From Pseudomonas xantholysinigenes (lineage in GTDB: Bacteria > Pseudomonadota > Gammaproteobacteria > Pseudomonadales > Pseudomonadaceae): 64,000 bases of DNA. Every line of letters starts with the position of its first letter. The stretch's first letter is position 1. Positions 16,838 to 25,889 of this stretch are shown here, in pieces. The notes under the pieces were generated by a model. It searched no databases and had not been told where the DNA came from. It was given only the letters and a program-made list of their open reading frames with translations. The position numbers and the translations under genes are program-made. Location: contig NZ_CP077095.1 of assembly GCF_014268885.2 (NCBI RefSeq), positions 310,001 through 374,000 on the forward strand, written 5' to 3'.

Positions 16838-17224
16838 TCAGTCTTTGTTCAATATGCGCTGGATGGTGCCGCCGCAGGCCATGTAGCAGCTGTCGTAGTC
16901 CGACCCGCAACTGTAGCTGCTGCCCGTGTTGAACGGGTAGCTCGGGTAGTGGCAACTGTGACGCGCTTCTTTCTTGCTCTTGCCTTTCTGGCAGTACTCG
17001 TAGGTACGCATCTCGGCCTGGTACAGCGCGCGTTCGCTGTTTTCCTGCAGGCGGGCCATCTGCTTGCAGTGGTTGCGCTCCATCGAGCAGCTGTTGATGC
17101 AGTTCATGCCATGCGCGCTGGGCGGTGGCGAATATCTATAGCTGTAGCTCGGGCCGCAGCCGGCCAGGGCCAAGGCCAGGCAGGCCAGCACGAGGGCTGC
17201 CAGGCCATTGTGGAAAAGTGCCAT
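16838..17224 (-). CDS. Cysteine-rich lipoprotein, unknown function
   Basis: A 128-residue protein with a lipoprotein signal ending in LALALAGCGPS. The mature part carries about ten cysteines in spaced pairs (MNCINSCSMERNHCKQ, CQKGKSKKEARHSCH, SCGSDYDSCYMACGG), suggesting disulfides in the periplasm or outer membrane. It is followed after 22 bases by a second lipoprotein gene. I do not recognise a family. Confidence 0.75.
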   Translation of the reverse strand: MALFHNGLAALVLACLALALAGCGPSYSYRYSPPPSAHGMNCINSCSMERNHCKQMARLQENSERALYQAEMRTYEYCQKGKSKKEARHSCHYPSYPFNTGSSYSCGSDYDSCYMACGGTIQRILNKD

Positions 17225-17242
17225 GGGTGTTGCAGTCCTTGA

Positions 17243-17449
17243 TCATTCGTCGCTGAACTCCAGCAAATCGCCAGGCTGGCAGTTCAGGGCGCGACACAGC
17301 TTCTCCAGGGTCTCGATCTTGAAACCCTTGATCTTGCCGTTTTTCAGCAGCGACAGGTTTGCTTCCGTGATACCGATGATTTCCGCCAGGTCCTTGGAAC
17401 GTATTTTGTTCCGGGCCATGACGACGTCGAGGCGGATGATTATCGGCAT
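17243..17449 (-). CDS. XRE-family (Cro/CI-like) transcriptional regulator
   Basis: A 68-residue single-domain helix-turn-helix protein of the YozG type: RSKDLAEIIGITEANLSLLK is the helix-turn-helix and TLEKLCRALNCQPGDLLE the closing part. It follows the DUF2975 gene by nine bases. The DUF2975 membrane protein plus small XRE regulator pair recurs in many bacteria, and the two are presumed to work together. Confidence 0.92.
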   Translation of the reverse strand: MPIIIRLDVVMARNKIRSKDLAEIIGITEANLSLLKNGKIKGFKIETLEKLCRALNCQPGDLLEFSDE

Positions 17450-17458
17450 AGGAGGCGG

Positions 17459-18037
17459 TTAGACATAACAGTTGTGTTCATCGCTGATGGTCTTGGCGTC
17501 ACGCATGAGCAGCGAGAAGGCACACAGCAGGATGCCTTTCATGATCTCGTAGACAGCCTGCGATGATACACCGATCGAGACGTTGAAGCTTCTCTCGCCA
17601 GCGGGCAGGTCGATGGCCAGTGCCAGGCCTTGCAGGGTGTAGGTGACCGGCCACAGCAACGGCGTGCCGATACACAGCAGGCCAACCCACCAGAGCATCT
17701 TGATGTTTGCCGAGGTCCAGGTCTGGCCGCGCGAAAGGCGGTGGAAGAACAGGCCGGTCAGGCCCAGGGCGGCGACCGAGATGAAGGTCGGGATCATCTC
17801 GACGGCCAGCACCAGGCCGATCGCCAGTGTCGATGCCTGATAGCCGGGCTCCAGCAGCAAGGGCATGTGCTCGCCGTGGATCTGCAGGTAGGCGGCTTGC
17901 ATGTCGGGGTAATCGAATATGCAGAGCAGCGGCGTGGCCAGCAGTTCGAACGCGGCGGTGGTCCAGGCCATATAAGCGGCGAATACGCCGATGGCGCGTA
18001 GGCGCGAACGCGCATAGGCCACGGATCTACTGTTCAT
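17459..18037 (-). CDS. DUF2975 membrane protein
   Basis: A 192-residue protein with four predicted membrane segments and the family hallmarks FHRLSRGQTWTSANIKMLWW in the middle and SIGVSSQAVYEIMKGILLCA near the end. The start has GGAGG seven bases upstream. It heads an operon with the XRE regulator and two lipoproteins. Its function is unknown; possibly it senses a membrane state for the regulator. Confidence 0.88.
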   Translation of the reverse strand: MNSRSVAYARSRLRAIGVFAAYMAWTTAAFELLATPLLCIFDYPDMQAAYLQIHGEHMPLLLEPGYQASTLAIGLVLAVEMIPTFISVAALGLTGLFFHRLSRGQTWTSANIKMLWWVGLLCIGTPLLWPVTYTLQGLALAIDLPAGERSFNVSIGVSSQAVYEIMKGILLCAFSLLMRDAKTISDEHNCYV

Positions 18038-18470
18038 GGGGTGCCTCCGTACAGTGATGAACGGGGCGGATTATTCTTGATAAATTATCGTAAAACAATA
18101 ATTAATTTGCTGTTTGTTGCGGTGGCGACGGTTTGTCGCAGGGACGGGGCGGTCTGCCGTCGAAATGGGGCGGGGAATATAATTTACGAAGCTTTCAGCA
18201 GCCTTTAAGGGGCTTTCTCTGAAAGACGCAATGCAAACGCGATAAATTATTAGGCTGTGCCTATCGTTTTGACTTAATCGATCACCTAAGCTAATCTTGT
18301 GTTCATTATGTTGAACAGTAAAGCTTTCAAGCTCCTCGCTTCCTCCCGCCTGGTTTCCCGTGAACGTCACTGGACCGGCGACCTCTAGCGCCACCCTCCC
18401 TCTACAGCCGTAAACGTCTCTATCCGCCGGTGCCTGTGCGCCCGGTTGCTGTCGCCCATGGGAGGGCATC
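18038..18470. other. Intergenic region between DUF2975 operon and mdtJI
   Basis: A 430-base stretch between divergent operons. An AT-rich part at 18070-18300 may hold promoters. CTTTCAGCAGCCTTTAAGG and GGGGCTTTCTCTGAAAG near 18190-18225 can pair as a hairpin. I looked for the two ACGR loops of a guanidine-II riboswitch and for ykkC-III features and did not find them. Confidence 0.4.
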
Positions 18471-18830
18471 ATGCGTTCCTGGATCTATCTTTGCGTCGCT
18501 ATCACCGCCGAGGTGATCGGCACGGCGTCGATGAAATTCGCCGCCACTCATTTCCCTGTGATGGGCTATGTCGTCATGTACGGCATGATCTGTCTCTCGT
18601 ATTTCTTCCTGGCCCTGGCGGTCAAGCGTGTGCCGGTCGGCGTGGCCTATGCGCTGTGGGAAGGTATCGGCATCGTCCTGATCACCTTGGTCAGCGTGCT
18701 GTGGCTGGGCGAAAGCCTGGGCTGGGCCAAGGCCCTGGGGCTGGCGGTGATGATCGCCGGCATCCTGTTGGTAAAAGCCGGTACCCGCAGCAAACCGACT
18801 ACGGCTGAAGGGGAGGCGCTGCCATGCTGA
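18471..18830 (+). CDS. mdtJ: Small multidrug resistance protein MdtJ (spermidine export subunit)
   Basis: A 119-residue SMR protein with four membrane helices, the essential Glu in helix 1 ([16 protein letters not shown]), [20 protein letters not shown] and [20 protein letters not shown]. These match E. coli MdtJ rather than EmrE/SugE. It works as a heterodimer with MdtI to export spermidine. The ribosome site is GGGAGGG. Its 3' end overlaps mdtI by seven bases. Confidence 0.9.
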   Translation: MRSWIYLCVAITAEVIGTASMKFAATHFPVMGYVVMYGMICLSYFFLALAVKRVPVGVAYALWEGIGIVLITLVSVLWLGESLGWAKALGLAVMIAGILLVKAGTRSKPTTAEGEALPC

Positions 18831-19141
18831 TTCCATTTGCCTGGCTGGCCCTGGCCATCGTGCTGGAAGTGCTGGCCAACCTGCTGCTCAAGTATTCCGA
18901 CGGTTTCCGCCGCAAAGGGCTGGGCGTGGCCTCGATCGTTGCCGTGCTGGCGGCCTTTACCGCCCTGGCCCAGGCTGTGCAGGACATCGAACTGTCGCTG
19001 GCCTATGCCATCTGGGGTGGCTTCGGCATCCTGGCCACCGTGGCCATGGGGTGGGCGCTGTTTGGCCAGCGCCTGGCCGGGCGTGGCTGGCTCGGCCTGG
19101 TGCTGTTGCTGGTGGGCATGGGCCTGCTGAAACTGGCGTAA
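18824..19141 (+). CDS. mdtI: Small multidrug resistance protein MdtI (spermidine export subunit)
   Basis: A 105-residue SMR partner with four helices: [20 protein letters not shown] with the conserved Glu, then [41 protein letters not shown], ending GLLKLA. It matches E. coli MdtI closely. Overlap with mdtJ supports coupled synthesis of the two subunits in the inner membrane. Confidence 0.92.
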   Translation: MLIPFAWLALAIVLEVLANLLLKYSDGFRRKGLGVASIVAVLAAFTALAQAVQDIELSLAYAIWGGFGILATVAMGWALFGQRLAGRGWLGLVLLLVGMGLLKLA

Positions 19142-19354
19142 AAACAGCCCCGGCGCAAATGCTTATGCACAAGAGGCATTTGCCCGTTGCGCGAAAGGCA
19201 TGCCGACCGGTGTGACCACCGGTCTTTGCGCAAAGGCCTGTTTTTCCTGGTTTTCAGGACGTCATCGGAATAAGCAAAGCGGCGCAAATAGCTCCGGGAT
19301 CCAAGATTCCGTGATTTTCATCACAAGCTTGTTCACAGACTTATCCACAGGTTT

Positions 19355-20590
19355 TCAAGGGTTCTGCGGCGATCCGTCGCGCTCGCCCAGTACCAGCAAG
19401 TTGCGCGGGGTCAGGGGGTAGTCGCAGAACACACCGACATGCACCGCATAGCCTTGCTCCTGGAGGAACAGGGCGCGGTCCAGTACCAGCCACATTTCCA
19501 GGGGGCGGCGGAACAGGTTGCGTACCAGCTCCAGGTTGCGCACCGCGGCCAGGCGCTGCCAGCCGGCGGCCTCCAGGGCTGTCCAGTCCGGCTCGCCGCT
19601 AACGCTCACCTGGCGCAGTGCTGCCAGGTCGCGGCAGTACTGCGCGAAGGGCTTTTCCAGCCAACTGATGGCCAGGGAGGGCGTCGACAGGTAGTCATCC
19701 ACACCACGCTGTTCGCGCTGCAACAGGTCGAAGCCCAGGCGCCGGGCCATCGACGCATCGCGCTGACGGCGCACCCGGGCGCTGGAAGTGACCGCTTCAT
19801 TCAACGGCAATCCCAGGTCGGCCTGCGACAACTGCAGTGACGACTGCCGGGCGGTTGTGGATAACGCCTGGTAGGTGCTGCCCTGAATGCGGTTGTAGCA
19901 GCACGGGGCGATCGCCACTTGCCGGCAGCCTTGCTGGCTGGCCAGTTGCAGCAGGCGTACATGCAACTCACCGCAGGCGTGCAGGGCGACCGCGCTCTTG
20001 TCCTGGTCCAGGTGCTGCGCGCTGTCGGCCGCCAGCACATCCTGGCGCAGGTGGCGGGCGGGCAGGTGGTGGTGATCGCTCAGGGCCTGGCCGGCAGTGA
20101 CCAGTTCGGCGTCGTGCTCGAGGCAGGTCAGGTGCTGGCCGGGTTGCAGCAGGCGGCGGCCCAGGTGGCCTTTGCCCGAGCACCAGTCGAGCCAGTGGCG
20201 TGGTGGCTGGCAGAAGGCCAGGCGCCGAGTGAAGGCTTCGATCTGCTGCCATTTGCGGCCTGGCACGTTGACGTCCAGGCGGTGGCCGGCCGGGTGCAGG
20301 CCGGCGTCGGGCAGTTCGCCGACGGCGGACAACTGCAAGGCCTGGGCGGCCAGTTGCGGGAAGGGTGCCGGGGCCGGCAATTGCTCAAGGTGTTGCTGGG
20401 CGGCCTCGGCCTGCTCCAGGGTGCGGTTGCGCAGCCAGGTGGCGAGTTCGGGATGTTGGGTTTCCCACTCCAGGCGTAGCTGGGTGAAGGGGCGCGGGCG
20501 CCACAGGTGCTGGTGCTGGATCAGGAAGTGGTCGAGGGCCTGGAAGCGCTCGATGAGCTGCTGGCCTTGGAGATGGGGGATGGTCTGCAT
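19355..20590 (-). CDS. SAM-dependent methyltransferase-like protein
   Basis: A 411-residue protein. The SAM-binding motif I is WLDWCSGKGHLGRRLLQPG near residues 132-151, followed by LTCLEHDAELV (acidic loop) and VALHACGELHVRLL; CCYNR and a long C-terminal domain follow. It resembles METTL25/RRNAD-type methyltransferases found widely in Pseudomonas; the substrate is unknown. A TTATCCACA sequence lies 26 bases past the stop. Confidence 0.8.
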   Translation of the reverse strand: MQTIPHLQGQQLIERFQALDHFLIQHQHLWRPRPFTQLRLEWETQHPELATWLRNRTLEQAEAAQQHLEQLPAPAPFPQLAAQALQLSAVGELPDAGLHPAGHRLDVNVPGRKWQQIEAFTRRLAFCQPPRHWLDWCSGKGHLGRRLLQPGQHLTCLEHDAELVTAGQALSDHHHLPARHLRQDVLAADSAQHLDQDKSAVALHACGELHVRLLQLASQQGCRQVAIAPCCYNRIQGSTYQALSTTARQSSLQLSQADLGLPLNEAVTSSARVRRQRDASMARRLGFDLLQREQRGVDDYLSTPSLAISWLEKPFAQYCRDLAALRQVSVSGEPDWTALEAAGWQRLAAVRNLELVRNLFRRPLEMWLVLDRALFLQEQGYAVHVGVFCDYPLTPRNLLVLGERDGSPQNP

Positions 20591-20623
20591 GGGAGCACCG
20601 CGGCGCTATCGAGAGGGAGCGCT

Positions 20624-20718
20624 GTGCGCCCCATCGCGGCACGAGACCGCTCCTACAGGGCATTGCGTCCCGCCTGTAGGAGCGGCCTTGTGCCGCGATG
20701 GGGCGCGCAGCGGCCCCG
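20624..20718. repeat. REP pair, TAGGAGCGGCCTTGTG type
   Basis: Two inverted copies of the TGTAGGAGCGGCCTTGTGCC unit with flanking GCGCGCAGCGGCCCC form a long hairpin between the methyltransferase and the ABC permease genes. Such REP pairs can end transcription and protect mRNA ends. Confidence 0.85.
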
Positions 20719-20731
20719 GGTTGTCACTGTC

Positions 20732-21421
20732 TTATCGCCCCTGGCAGGCATCCACGCGCAACCAGCGCTCCAGCAGTTTGAAGCCCTGGACCAGGAAGAA
20801 CGAGATCACCAGGTAGAACACGCCCGCGGCGAAGAAGATCTCCACCGGCAGGTAGGTCCGCGCGATGATGGTCCGCGCCATGCCGGTCAGTTCCAGCAGC
20901 GTCACGGTACTGGCCAGGGCGCTGGCCTTGAGCATCAGGATCACTTCGTTGCTGTAGGCCGGCAGGCCGATGCGCGCGGCGCGTGGCAGCATGATGTAGA
21001 ACAGCGTCTTGCCGCGCGACATGCCCAGCGCCCGGGCCGCTTCGATCTCGCCCTTGGGGATCGCCTGCAGCGCGCCGCGCAGGATCTCGGCGATGTAGGC
21101 GGCGGTGTGCAGGGTCATGGTCAGCACGGTGCACCAGAACGGATCGCGCAGGTACGGCCACAGCGAGCTGTCGCGCACCAGGTCGAACTGCGCCAGGCCG
21201 TAGTACACCAAAAACAGCTGCACCAGCAGCGGCGTGCCGCGGAAGAAGAAGATGTAGCCGTAGGGCAGGGCGCGCACGTACCAGTGCCGCGACGAGCGGG
21301 CGATCCCCAGCGGGATGGCCAGGATCAGCCCGGCGATGACGGCGATGGCCACCAGCTCCAGGGTCAGGGTCGCGCCCTGGGCCAGGCGTGGCAGCCACTT
21401 GATGATGACTTCCCAGTTCAT
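20732..21421 (-). CDS. Amino-acid ABC transporter permease (HisM/ArtM type)
   Basis: A 229-residue inner-membrane permease with five predicted helices and the binding-protein-dependent transport loop EIEAARALGMSRGKTLFYIMLPRAARIGLPAYSNE in which the EAA motif contacts the ATPase. It is last in a four-gene operon with ATPase, binding protein and a second permease, and starts directly at the stop of that second permease gene. The substrate is likely a basic amino acid. Confidence 0.92.
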   Translation of the reverse strand: MNWEVIIKWLPRLAQGATLTLELVAIAVIAGLILAIPLGIARSSRHWYVRALPYGYIFFFRGTPLLVQLFLVYYGLAQFDLVRDSSLWPYLRDPFWCTVLTMTLHTAAYIAEILRGALQAIPKGEIEAARALGMSRGKTLFYIMLPRAARIGLPAYSNEVILMLKASALASTVTLLELTGMARTIIARTYLPVEIFFAAGVFYLVISFFLVQGFKLLERWLRVDACQGR

Positions 21422-22114
21422 TTATTCGGCCCTCATGAAGCCGCGAGCGGCGCGCTTTTCCAGGAAGTGCATGCCGGTCATGGCGATCACGGTCAGGCCC
21501 AGGTAGATGCAGGCGGCCACGGCGTAGAAGGTGAACGGTTCCTTGGTCACGGTCACGCCGATCTGGGCGTGGCGCATGATTTCTTCCAGGCCGATCACCG
21601 ACACCAGCGCGGTGTCCTTCATCAGGATCATGAACAGGTTGCCCAGGCCCGGCAGGGCCACGCGCCACATCTGCGGCAGGATGATCCGCGACAGGATGCG
21701 GCCCTTGGACAGGCCCAGGGCCAGGCCCGCCTCGCGGTGGCCCTTGGGGATGGCCAGGATCGCGCCGCGGAACACTTCCGTGGCGTAGGCGCCGAAGCAC
21801 AGGCCCAGGGCGATGACGCCGGCGGCGAAGGCGCTGAGTTCCAGGCCTGGCATGTTCAGGGCGGCGCCGAGGCTGTTCATCAGCCCGACGGTGCCGAAGT
21901 AGATGAGCAGCACCCAAAGCAGTTCAGGTACGCCGCGCACCAACGTCGAATAGAGGCCGCCAAGCCATTGCAGCGGCTTGACCGACGAGGTCTTGGCCAG
22001 GGCGCCGAGCAAGCCCAGGGCCAGCCCCAGCAGCAAGGCGCAGAGCGCCAGTTTTACGGTCATCAGGGTGCCGGCCATCATGGCCGGGCCGAATCCGTGC
22101 AGGTCGATAGTCAT
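21422..22114 (-). CDS. Amino-acid ABC transporter permease (HisQ/ArtQ type)
   Basis: A 230-residue permease with about five helices and the coupling loop HREAGLALGLSKGRILSRIIL. PELLWVLLIYFG is typical of polar amino-acid permeases. It pairs with the downstream HisM-type permease as the membrane channel. It follows the binding-protein gene after a perfect hairpin that probably protects the upstream mRNA. Confidence 0.92.
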   Translation of the reverse strand: MTIDLHGFGPAMMAGTLMTVKLALCALLLGLALGLLGALAKTSSVKPLQWLGGLYSTLVRGVPELLWVLLIYFGTVGLMNSLGAALNMPGLELSAFAAGVIALGLCFGAYATEVFRGAILAIPKGHREAGLALGLSKGRILSRIILPQMWRVALPGLGNLFMILMKDTALVSVIGLEEIMRHAQIGVTVTKEPFTFYAVAACIYLGLTVIAMTGMHFLEKRAARGFMRAE

Positions 22115-22132
22115 GGGTAAGTTTGTTCAAGG

Positions 22133-22163
22133 GACAGGCATCGCCATGGCGGCGATGCCTGTC
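22133..22163. promoter_or_regulatory. Intercistronic hairpin after the binding-protein gene
   Basis: A 13-bp perfect stem (GACAGGCATCGCC / GGCGATGCCTGTC) with a five-base loop and no T tract. Hairpins here usually shield the binding-protein message from exonucleases so that it accumulates above the permease message. Confidence 0.7.
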
Positions 22164-22171
22164 GGGGCGAA

Positions 22172-22933
22172 TCAATAGATGCTGAACGGGAAGTACTTGT
22201 CGTTGATCTTCTTGTAGGTGCCGTCGGCGACGATTTCCTTCAGCGCGGCATTGAGCTTGTTGCGCAGCTCGTTGTCGCCCTTGCGCACGGCGATGCCGAC
22301 CTTGTCGCTTTCGTTGACCGGTTCGCCCTTGAACTCGTAGTCCTGGCCGGCCTTGGACTTGAGCCAGTCGTAGTTGGCGTACTTGTCGGCGAGGATGGCG
22401 TCGACACGGCCGGAGGTCAGGTCCAGGTAGGCGTTTTCCTGGCCGTCGTAGAGGTTGACCTTGAACTCGCCGTCCATGCCGCCGTTGTCATCCAGCCAGG
22501 TCGCGGCCTGGGTGGCGCGCTGGGTGCCGATGGTCTTGCCCTTGAGCGAAGCGCGATCGGTCTTGAAGTCGACCTTTTTCGGCGCGATGAACTGCTGCTT
22601 GTTCGAGTAGTAGGGGTCGGTGAAGTCGACGGCTTGCTTGCGCTCGTCGGTGATCGACAGCGACGAGACGATGAAGTCGAACTTCTTGGCGTTCAGGGCC
22701 GGGATGATGCCGTCCCAGTCGGAGGTGACCACTTCGCACTCGACTTTCATCTTGGCGCACAGGGCGTCGCCGATGTCCTTGTCGAAGCCGACGACCTGGC
22801 CGCTGGCATCCTTGTTGTTGAACGGTGGGTAGGCGGCTTCGATACCCATGCGCAGTTTTTCCGCGGCCAGGGCGTTGGCCGACATCACCAGCGTGGCAGC
22901 GGCTGCCAGGAGGAATTTCTTGTAGGTCTGCAT
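22172..22933 (-). CDS. Periplasmic basic amino-acid binding protein (HisJ/ArgT-like)
   Basis: A 253-residue binding protein: signal peptide MQTYKKFLLAAAATLVMSAN then ALAAEKLRMG, and the family signatures GIEAAYPPFN, GFDKDIGDALC, DWDGIIPALNAKKFDFIVSS, SITDERKQAVDFTDPYYSN and GRVDAILADKYANYDWL. The start at 22933 has GGAG upstream; the open frame extends 48 codons further without meaning. It delivers arginine, lysine, ornithine or histidine to the permeases. Confidence 0.93.
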   Translation of the reverse strand: MQTYKKFLLAAAATLVMSANALAAEKLRMGIEAAYPPFNNKDASGQVVGFDKDIGDALCAKMKVECEVVTSDWDGIIPALNAKKFDFIVSSLSITDERKQAVDFTDPYYSNKQQFIAPKKVDFKTDRASLKGKTIGTQRATQAATWLDDNGGMDGEFKVNLYDGQENAYLDLTSGRVDAILADKYANYDWLKSKAGQDYEFKGEPVNESDKVGIAVRKGDNELRNKLNAALKEIVADGTYKKINDKYFPFSIY

Positions 22934-22946
22934 TCGTGTTGCTCCG

Positions 22947-23720
22947 TTAGCGGTGGCTGGACATGAATTGCTTGCAACGCGCCGAGGTCGGGTTTTCGAA
23001 GACCTGTTGCGGCGATCCCTGCTCTTCGACCAGGCCCTGGTGCAGGAAGACCACTTCGCTGGACACCTGGCGGGCAAAGTTCATCTCGTGCGTCACCAGC
23101 AGCATGGTACGGCCTTCTTCGGCCAATGCGCGGATGACGTTAAGCACTTCCTGGACCATTTCCGGATCGAGCGCCGAGGTCGGCTCGTCGAACAGGATGA
23201 CCTTGGGCTTCATGGCCAGGGTACGGGCGATGGCGGCGCGCTGTTGCTGGCCACCGGAAAGCTGGGCGGGGTAGCTGTGGCGCTTGTCGAAGATGCCGAC
23301 CTTGTTCAGCAGCGCCTCGGCATGCTCGATGGCCTCGGCCTTGCTCTGGCCGAGCACGCGGCGTGGCGCCTCGATGATGTTGTCGAGGATCGACATGTGC
23401 GGCCACAGGTTGAAATTCTGGAAGACGAAGCCGATCTCGCTGCGCAGGCGGTTGATCTGGCGGTTGTCGGCGGCGATCAGGTCGCCGTTTTTCTGCGCCT
23501 TGAGCTTGAGCGCCTCGCCGGCGACGAGGATCTCGCCCTGGTGCGGGTTCTCCAGCAGGTTGATGCAACGCAGCAGGGTGGACTTGCCGGAGCCGGACGA
23601 CCCCAGGATGGAAATCACGTCACCGTCGCGCGCGGTCAGCGAAATGCCCTTGAGAATTTCCTGCTCGCCATAGCGTTTGTGCAGGTTGCGGATTTCCAGC
23701 GCGGGCGTGGCCTGGGCCAT
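22947..23720 (-). CDS. Amino-acid ABC transporter ATPase (HisP/ArtP type)
   Basis: A 257-residue ATPase with Walker A GSSGSGKSTLLRCIN, Q loop FVFQNFNLWPHMS, signature LSGGQQQRAAIARTLAMKP, Walker B VILFDEPTSALDPE and H loop LLVTHEMNFAR. It is first in the operon and 13 bases ahead of the binding-protein gene. It powers uptake by the two downstream permeases. Confidence 0.95.
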   Translation of the reverse strand: MAQATPALEIRNLHKRYGEQEILKGISLTARDGDVISILGSSGSGKSTLLRCINLLENPHQGEILVAGEALKLKAQKNGDLIAADNRQINRLRSEIGFVFQNFNLWPHMSILDNIIEAPRRVLGQSKAEAIEHAEALLNKVGIFDKRHSYPAQLSGGQQQRAAIARTLAMKPKVILFDEPTSALDPEMVQEVLNVIRALAEEGRTMLLVTHEMNFARQVSSEVVFLHQGLVEEQGSPQQVFENPTSARCKQFMSSHR

Positions 23721-24325
23721 GTGCGGTCCTCATGTATACGGGTGCGTTCCCAGCTGTTGGCGGCCTTCCTGGCGAGCGCCAAGCTAGCATAGCGGCGCAA
23801 CGACGGCCAACGGGGTCGCGAGGGGCTCAGGTCGCTGGTGGGACAGTTTGTCGCATCGCTGCAGTGGACTGTCGCCAGGATGTCCGCAAGGGCGTTTTGC
23901 CCAGCACCGGAGCCTTGATGAAAAAAGGCGCGATGGTGCCAGTTTTGGCCCGCTCTGGGAAGCCGTTTTTGGCCGGGTGGTACTGCTGCGTGCGTTATGC
24001 CGCAGTGGGGTTGCGCCAATGGGTTGCTCTTTTTCTGCTCATCATTTGTGCAAAGGTGTTACCGAGGGGCACCTTTGGTGCGTTTGTAAGTGAGTATTTC
24101 AGTAATCCAGACTTGGCATGGGGATTTGGCGGCCTTTCGGTCAAAGCTTGGCATGATGGCCTGCAAGCCGCGCCGTTATTGGGGGCTGAAGCATTTCAGA
24201 CGAAAGCGATTCTCACCTGGCCCACTTATTGCCATCTGGAAACCACTGAATGCAGCGCTGCCTACCTTCATCCCCGGCGCGCTGGCAGTCATTCGTGTAG
24301 TCCACCTCCTTACAAAGGTAGTTTT
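23721..24325. other. Intergenic region between the ABC operon and gabP
   Basis: A 600-base divergent region. The gabP frame stays open back to 23732, but the sequence there does not look like protein (low hydrophobic regularity, many Trp/Cys). It likely holds promoters for both operons and a long gabP leader. I found no clear riboswitch or operator. Confidence 0.4.
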
Positions 24326-25711
24326 ATGAGCGGTAACAATTCCAATGACCTCGCTCAGGGGCTCAAGCAACGGCATGTGACCATGCTGTCCATCGCCGGC
24401 GTGATCGGCGCCGGCCTGTTCGTCGGCTCCGGCCACGCCATCGCCGCCGCCGGCCCGGCCGTGCTGCTGGCCTACGCCGCCGCCGGTACCCTGGTGGTGC
24501 TGGTGATGCGCATGCTCGGTGAAATGGCGGTCGCCTCGCCGGACACCGGCTCGTTCTCCACCTATGCCGACCGCGCCATCGGGCGCTGGGCCGGTTTCAC
24601 CATCGGCTGGCTGTACTGGTGGTTCTGGGTCCTGGTGATCCCGCTCGAAGCCAACGCCGCCGCGGCCATCCTGCATGCCTGGTTCCCGTCGGTGGACCTG
24701 TGGGCGTTCTCGCTGATCATTACCCTGGCGCTGACCATCACCAACCTGTTCAGCGTGAAGAACTACGGTGAGTTCGAGTTCTGGTTCGCCCTGCTCAAGG
24801 TGCTGGCGATCATCGGCTTCATCGTCGTCGGTTGCGCGGCCATGTTCGGCATGGTGCCGAGCAGCCAGGTCAGCGGCATCAGCCACCTGTTCGATACCCA
24901 GGGCTTCATGCCCAATGGTCTGGGCGCTGTGCTGGCAGCCATGCTGACCACCATGTTCTCGTTCATGGGCACCGAAATCGTCACCATCGCCGCCGCTGAG
25001 TCGAAGGACCCGGGCAAGCAGATCAGCCGCGCCACCAACTCGGTGATCTGGCGCATCTGCCTGTTCTACCTGGTGTCGATCTTCCTGGTGGTGGCCATGG
25101 TGCCGTGGAACGATCCGACCCTGGCGGAAAAAGGCTCCTACCAGACCGTGCTCAGCCTGATTGGCGTGCCGAATGCCAAGCTGATCGTCGACATCGTCGT
25201 GTTGATCGCCGTGACCAGCTGCCTGAACTCGGCGCTGTACACCTCCTCGCGCATGCTGTTCTCCTTGAGCAAGCGCGGCGACGCCCCGGCCATTGCCCAA
25301 CGTACTACCAAGGCCGGCACCCCGCACTGGGCGGTGCTGCTGTCCACCGCGGCGGCTTTCCTGTGCGTATTCGCCAACTTCCTGGCCCCGGCCGAGGTGT
25401 TCGAGTTCCTGCTGGCCAGCTCCGGCGCCATTGCCCTGCTGGTGTACCTGGTGATCGCCGTGTCGCAACTGCGCATGCGTGCCCAGCGTGAAGCCAGCGG
25501 CGAGAAGATCTCGTTCAAAATGTGGATGTTCCCGGGCCTGACCTGGGCGACCATCGCCTTCATCATTGCTGTACTGGTGGTGATGGCCCTGCGCGAGGAT
25601 CACCGTGCCGAGATCATCGCCACGGCCATGCTCAGCATCGGCGTGGTGGCGGCCGGCCTGCTGGTGCACCGCAAGCGTGGCGTTGCCGCGCGGGTGGCGC
25701 TGGATAGCTGA
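24326..25711 (+). CDS. gabP: GABA permease, APC superfamily
   Basis: A 461-residue transporter with about 12 membrane helices. The N-terminus LAQGLKQRHVTMLSIAGVIG, then GAGLFVGSGHAIAAAGPAVL, is the amino-acid permease signature; GEMAVASPDTGSFSTYADRA and MFSFMGTEIVTIAAAESKDP also match GabP. It imports 4-aminobutyrate with protons. The start at 24326 (MSGNNSNDLAQG) is set by homology to the family; the longer open frame upstream is rejected. A strong terminator follows. Confidence 0.92.
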   Translation: MSGNNSNDLAQGLKQRHVTMLSIAGVIGAGLFVGSGHAIAAAGPAVLLAYAAAGTLVVLVMRMLGEMAVASPDTGSFSTYADRAIGRWAGFTIGWLYWWFWVLVIPLEANAAAAILHAWFPSVDLWAFSLIITLALTITNLFSVKNYGEFEFWFALLKVLAIIGFIVVGCAAMFGMVPSSQVSGISHLFDTQGFMPNGLGAVLAAMLTTMFSFMGTEIVTIAAAESKDPGKQISRATNSVIWRICLFYLVSIFLVVAMVPWNDPTLAEKGSYQTVLSLIGVPNAKLIVDIVVLIAVTSCLNSALYTSSRMLFSLSKRGDAPAIAQRTTKAGTPHWAVLLSTAAAFLCVFANFLAPAEVFEFLLASSGAIALLVYLVIAVSQLRMRAQREASGEKISFKMWMFPGLTWATIAFIIAVLVVMALREDHRAEIIATAMLSIGVVAAGLLVHRKRGVAARVALDS

Positions 25712-25726
25712 TCCATTGGTGAAATG

Positions 25727-25760
25727 AAAAGGCCGCGCCCTGTGAGGGGCGCGGCCTTTT
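25727..25760 (+). terminator. gabP terminator
   Basis: AAAAGGCCGCGCCC, loop TGTGA, GGGGCGCGGCCTTTT then TGTTTT: a 14-bp GC-rich stem with U tract 15 bases past the gabP stop. Confidence 0.92.
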
Positions 25761-25773
25761 GTTTTGCCGGTGC

Positions 25774-25877
25774 TGGCCCTTTCGCGGGCAAGCCCGCTCC
25801 CACAGGTTCTTCACTGCCTTGCAGGCTTGTGAGCCGCCTGTGGGAGCGGGTTTACCCGCGAAGAGGCCAGGGCTGCT
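25774..25877. repeat. REP pair, GTGGGAGCGGG type
   Basis: Inverted copies of CGCGGGCAAGCCCGCTCCCACAG and CTGTGGGAGCGGGTTTACCC with outer GGCCCT / AGGGC complement. This is the 35-bp P. putida REP family. Confidence 0.88.
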
Positions 25878-25889
25878 TACAAATTGCGG

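Noticed and set aside
18300..18470. Guanidine riboswitch ahead of mdtJI
   Set aside because: SMR genes often carry one, but I could not find paired ACGR loops or other class features, and the proteins are MdtJ/MdtI types, not Gdx.
23732..24325. 198 in-frame codons upstream of gabP as part of the protein
   Set aside because: GabP-type proteins start near MSGNNSNDLAQG; the upstream stretch lacks protein-like character, and a 461-residue product has the family length.
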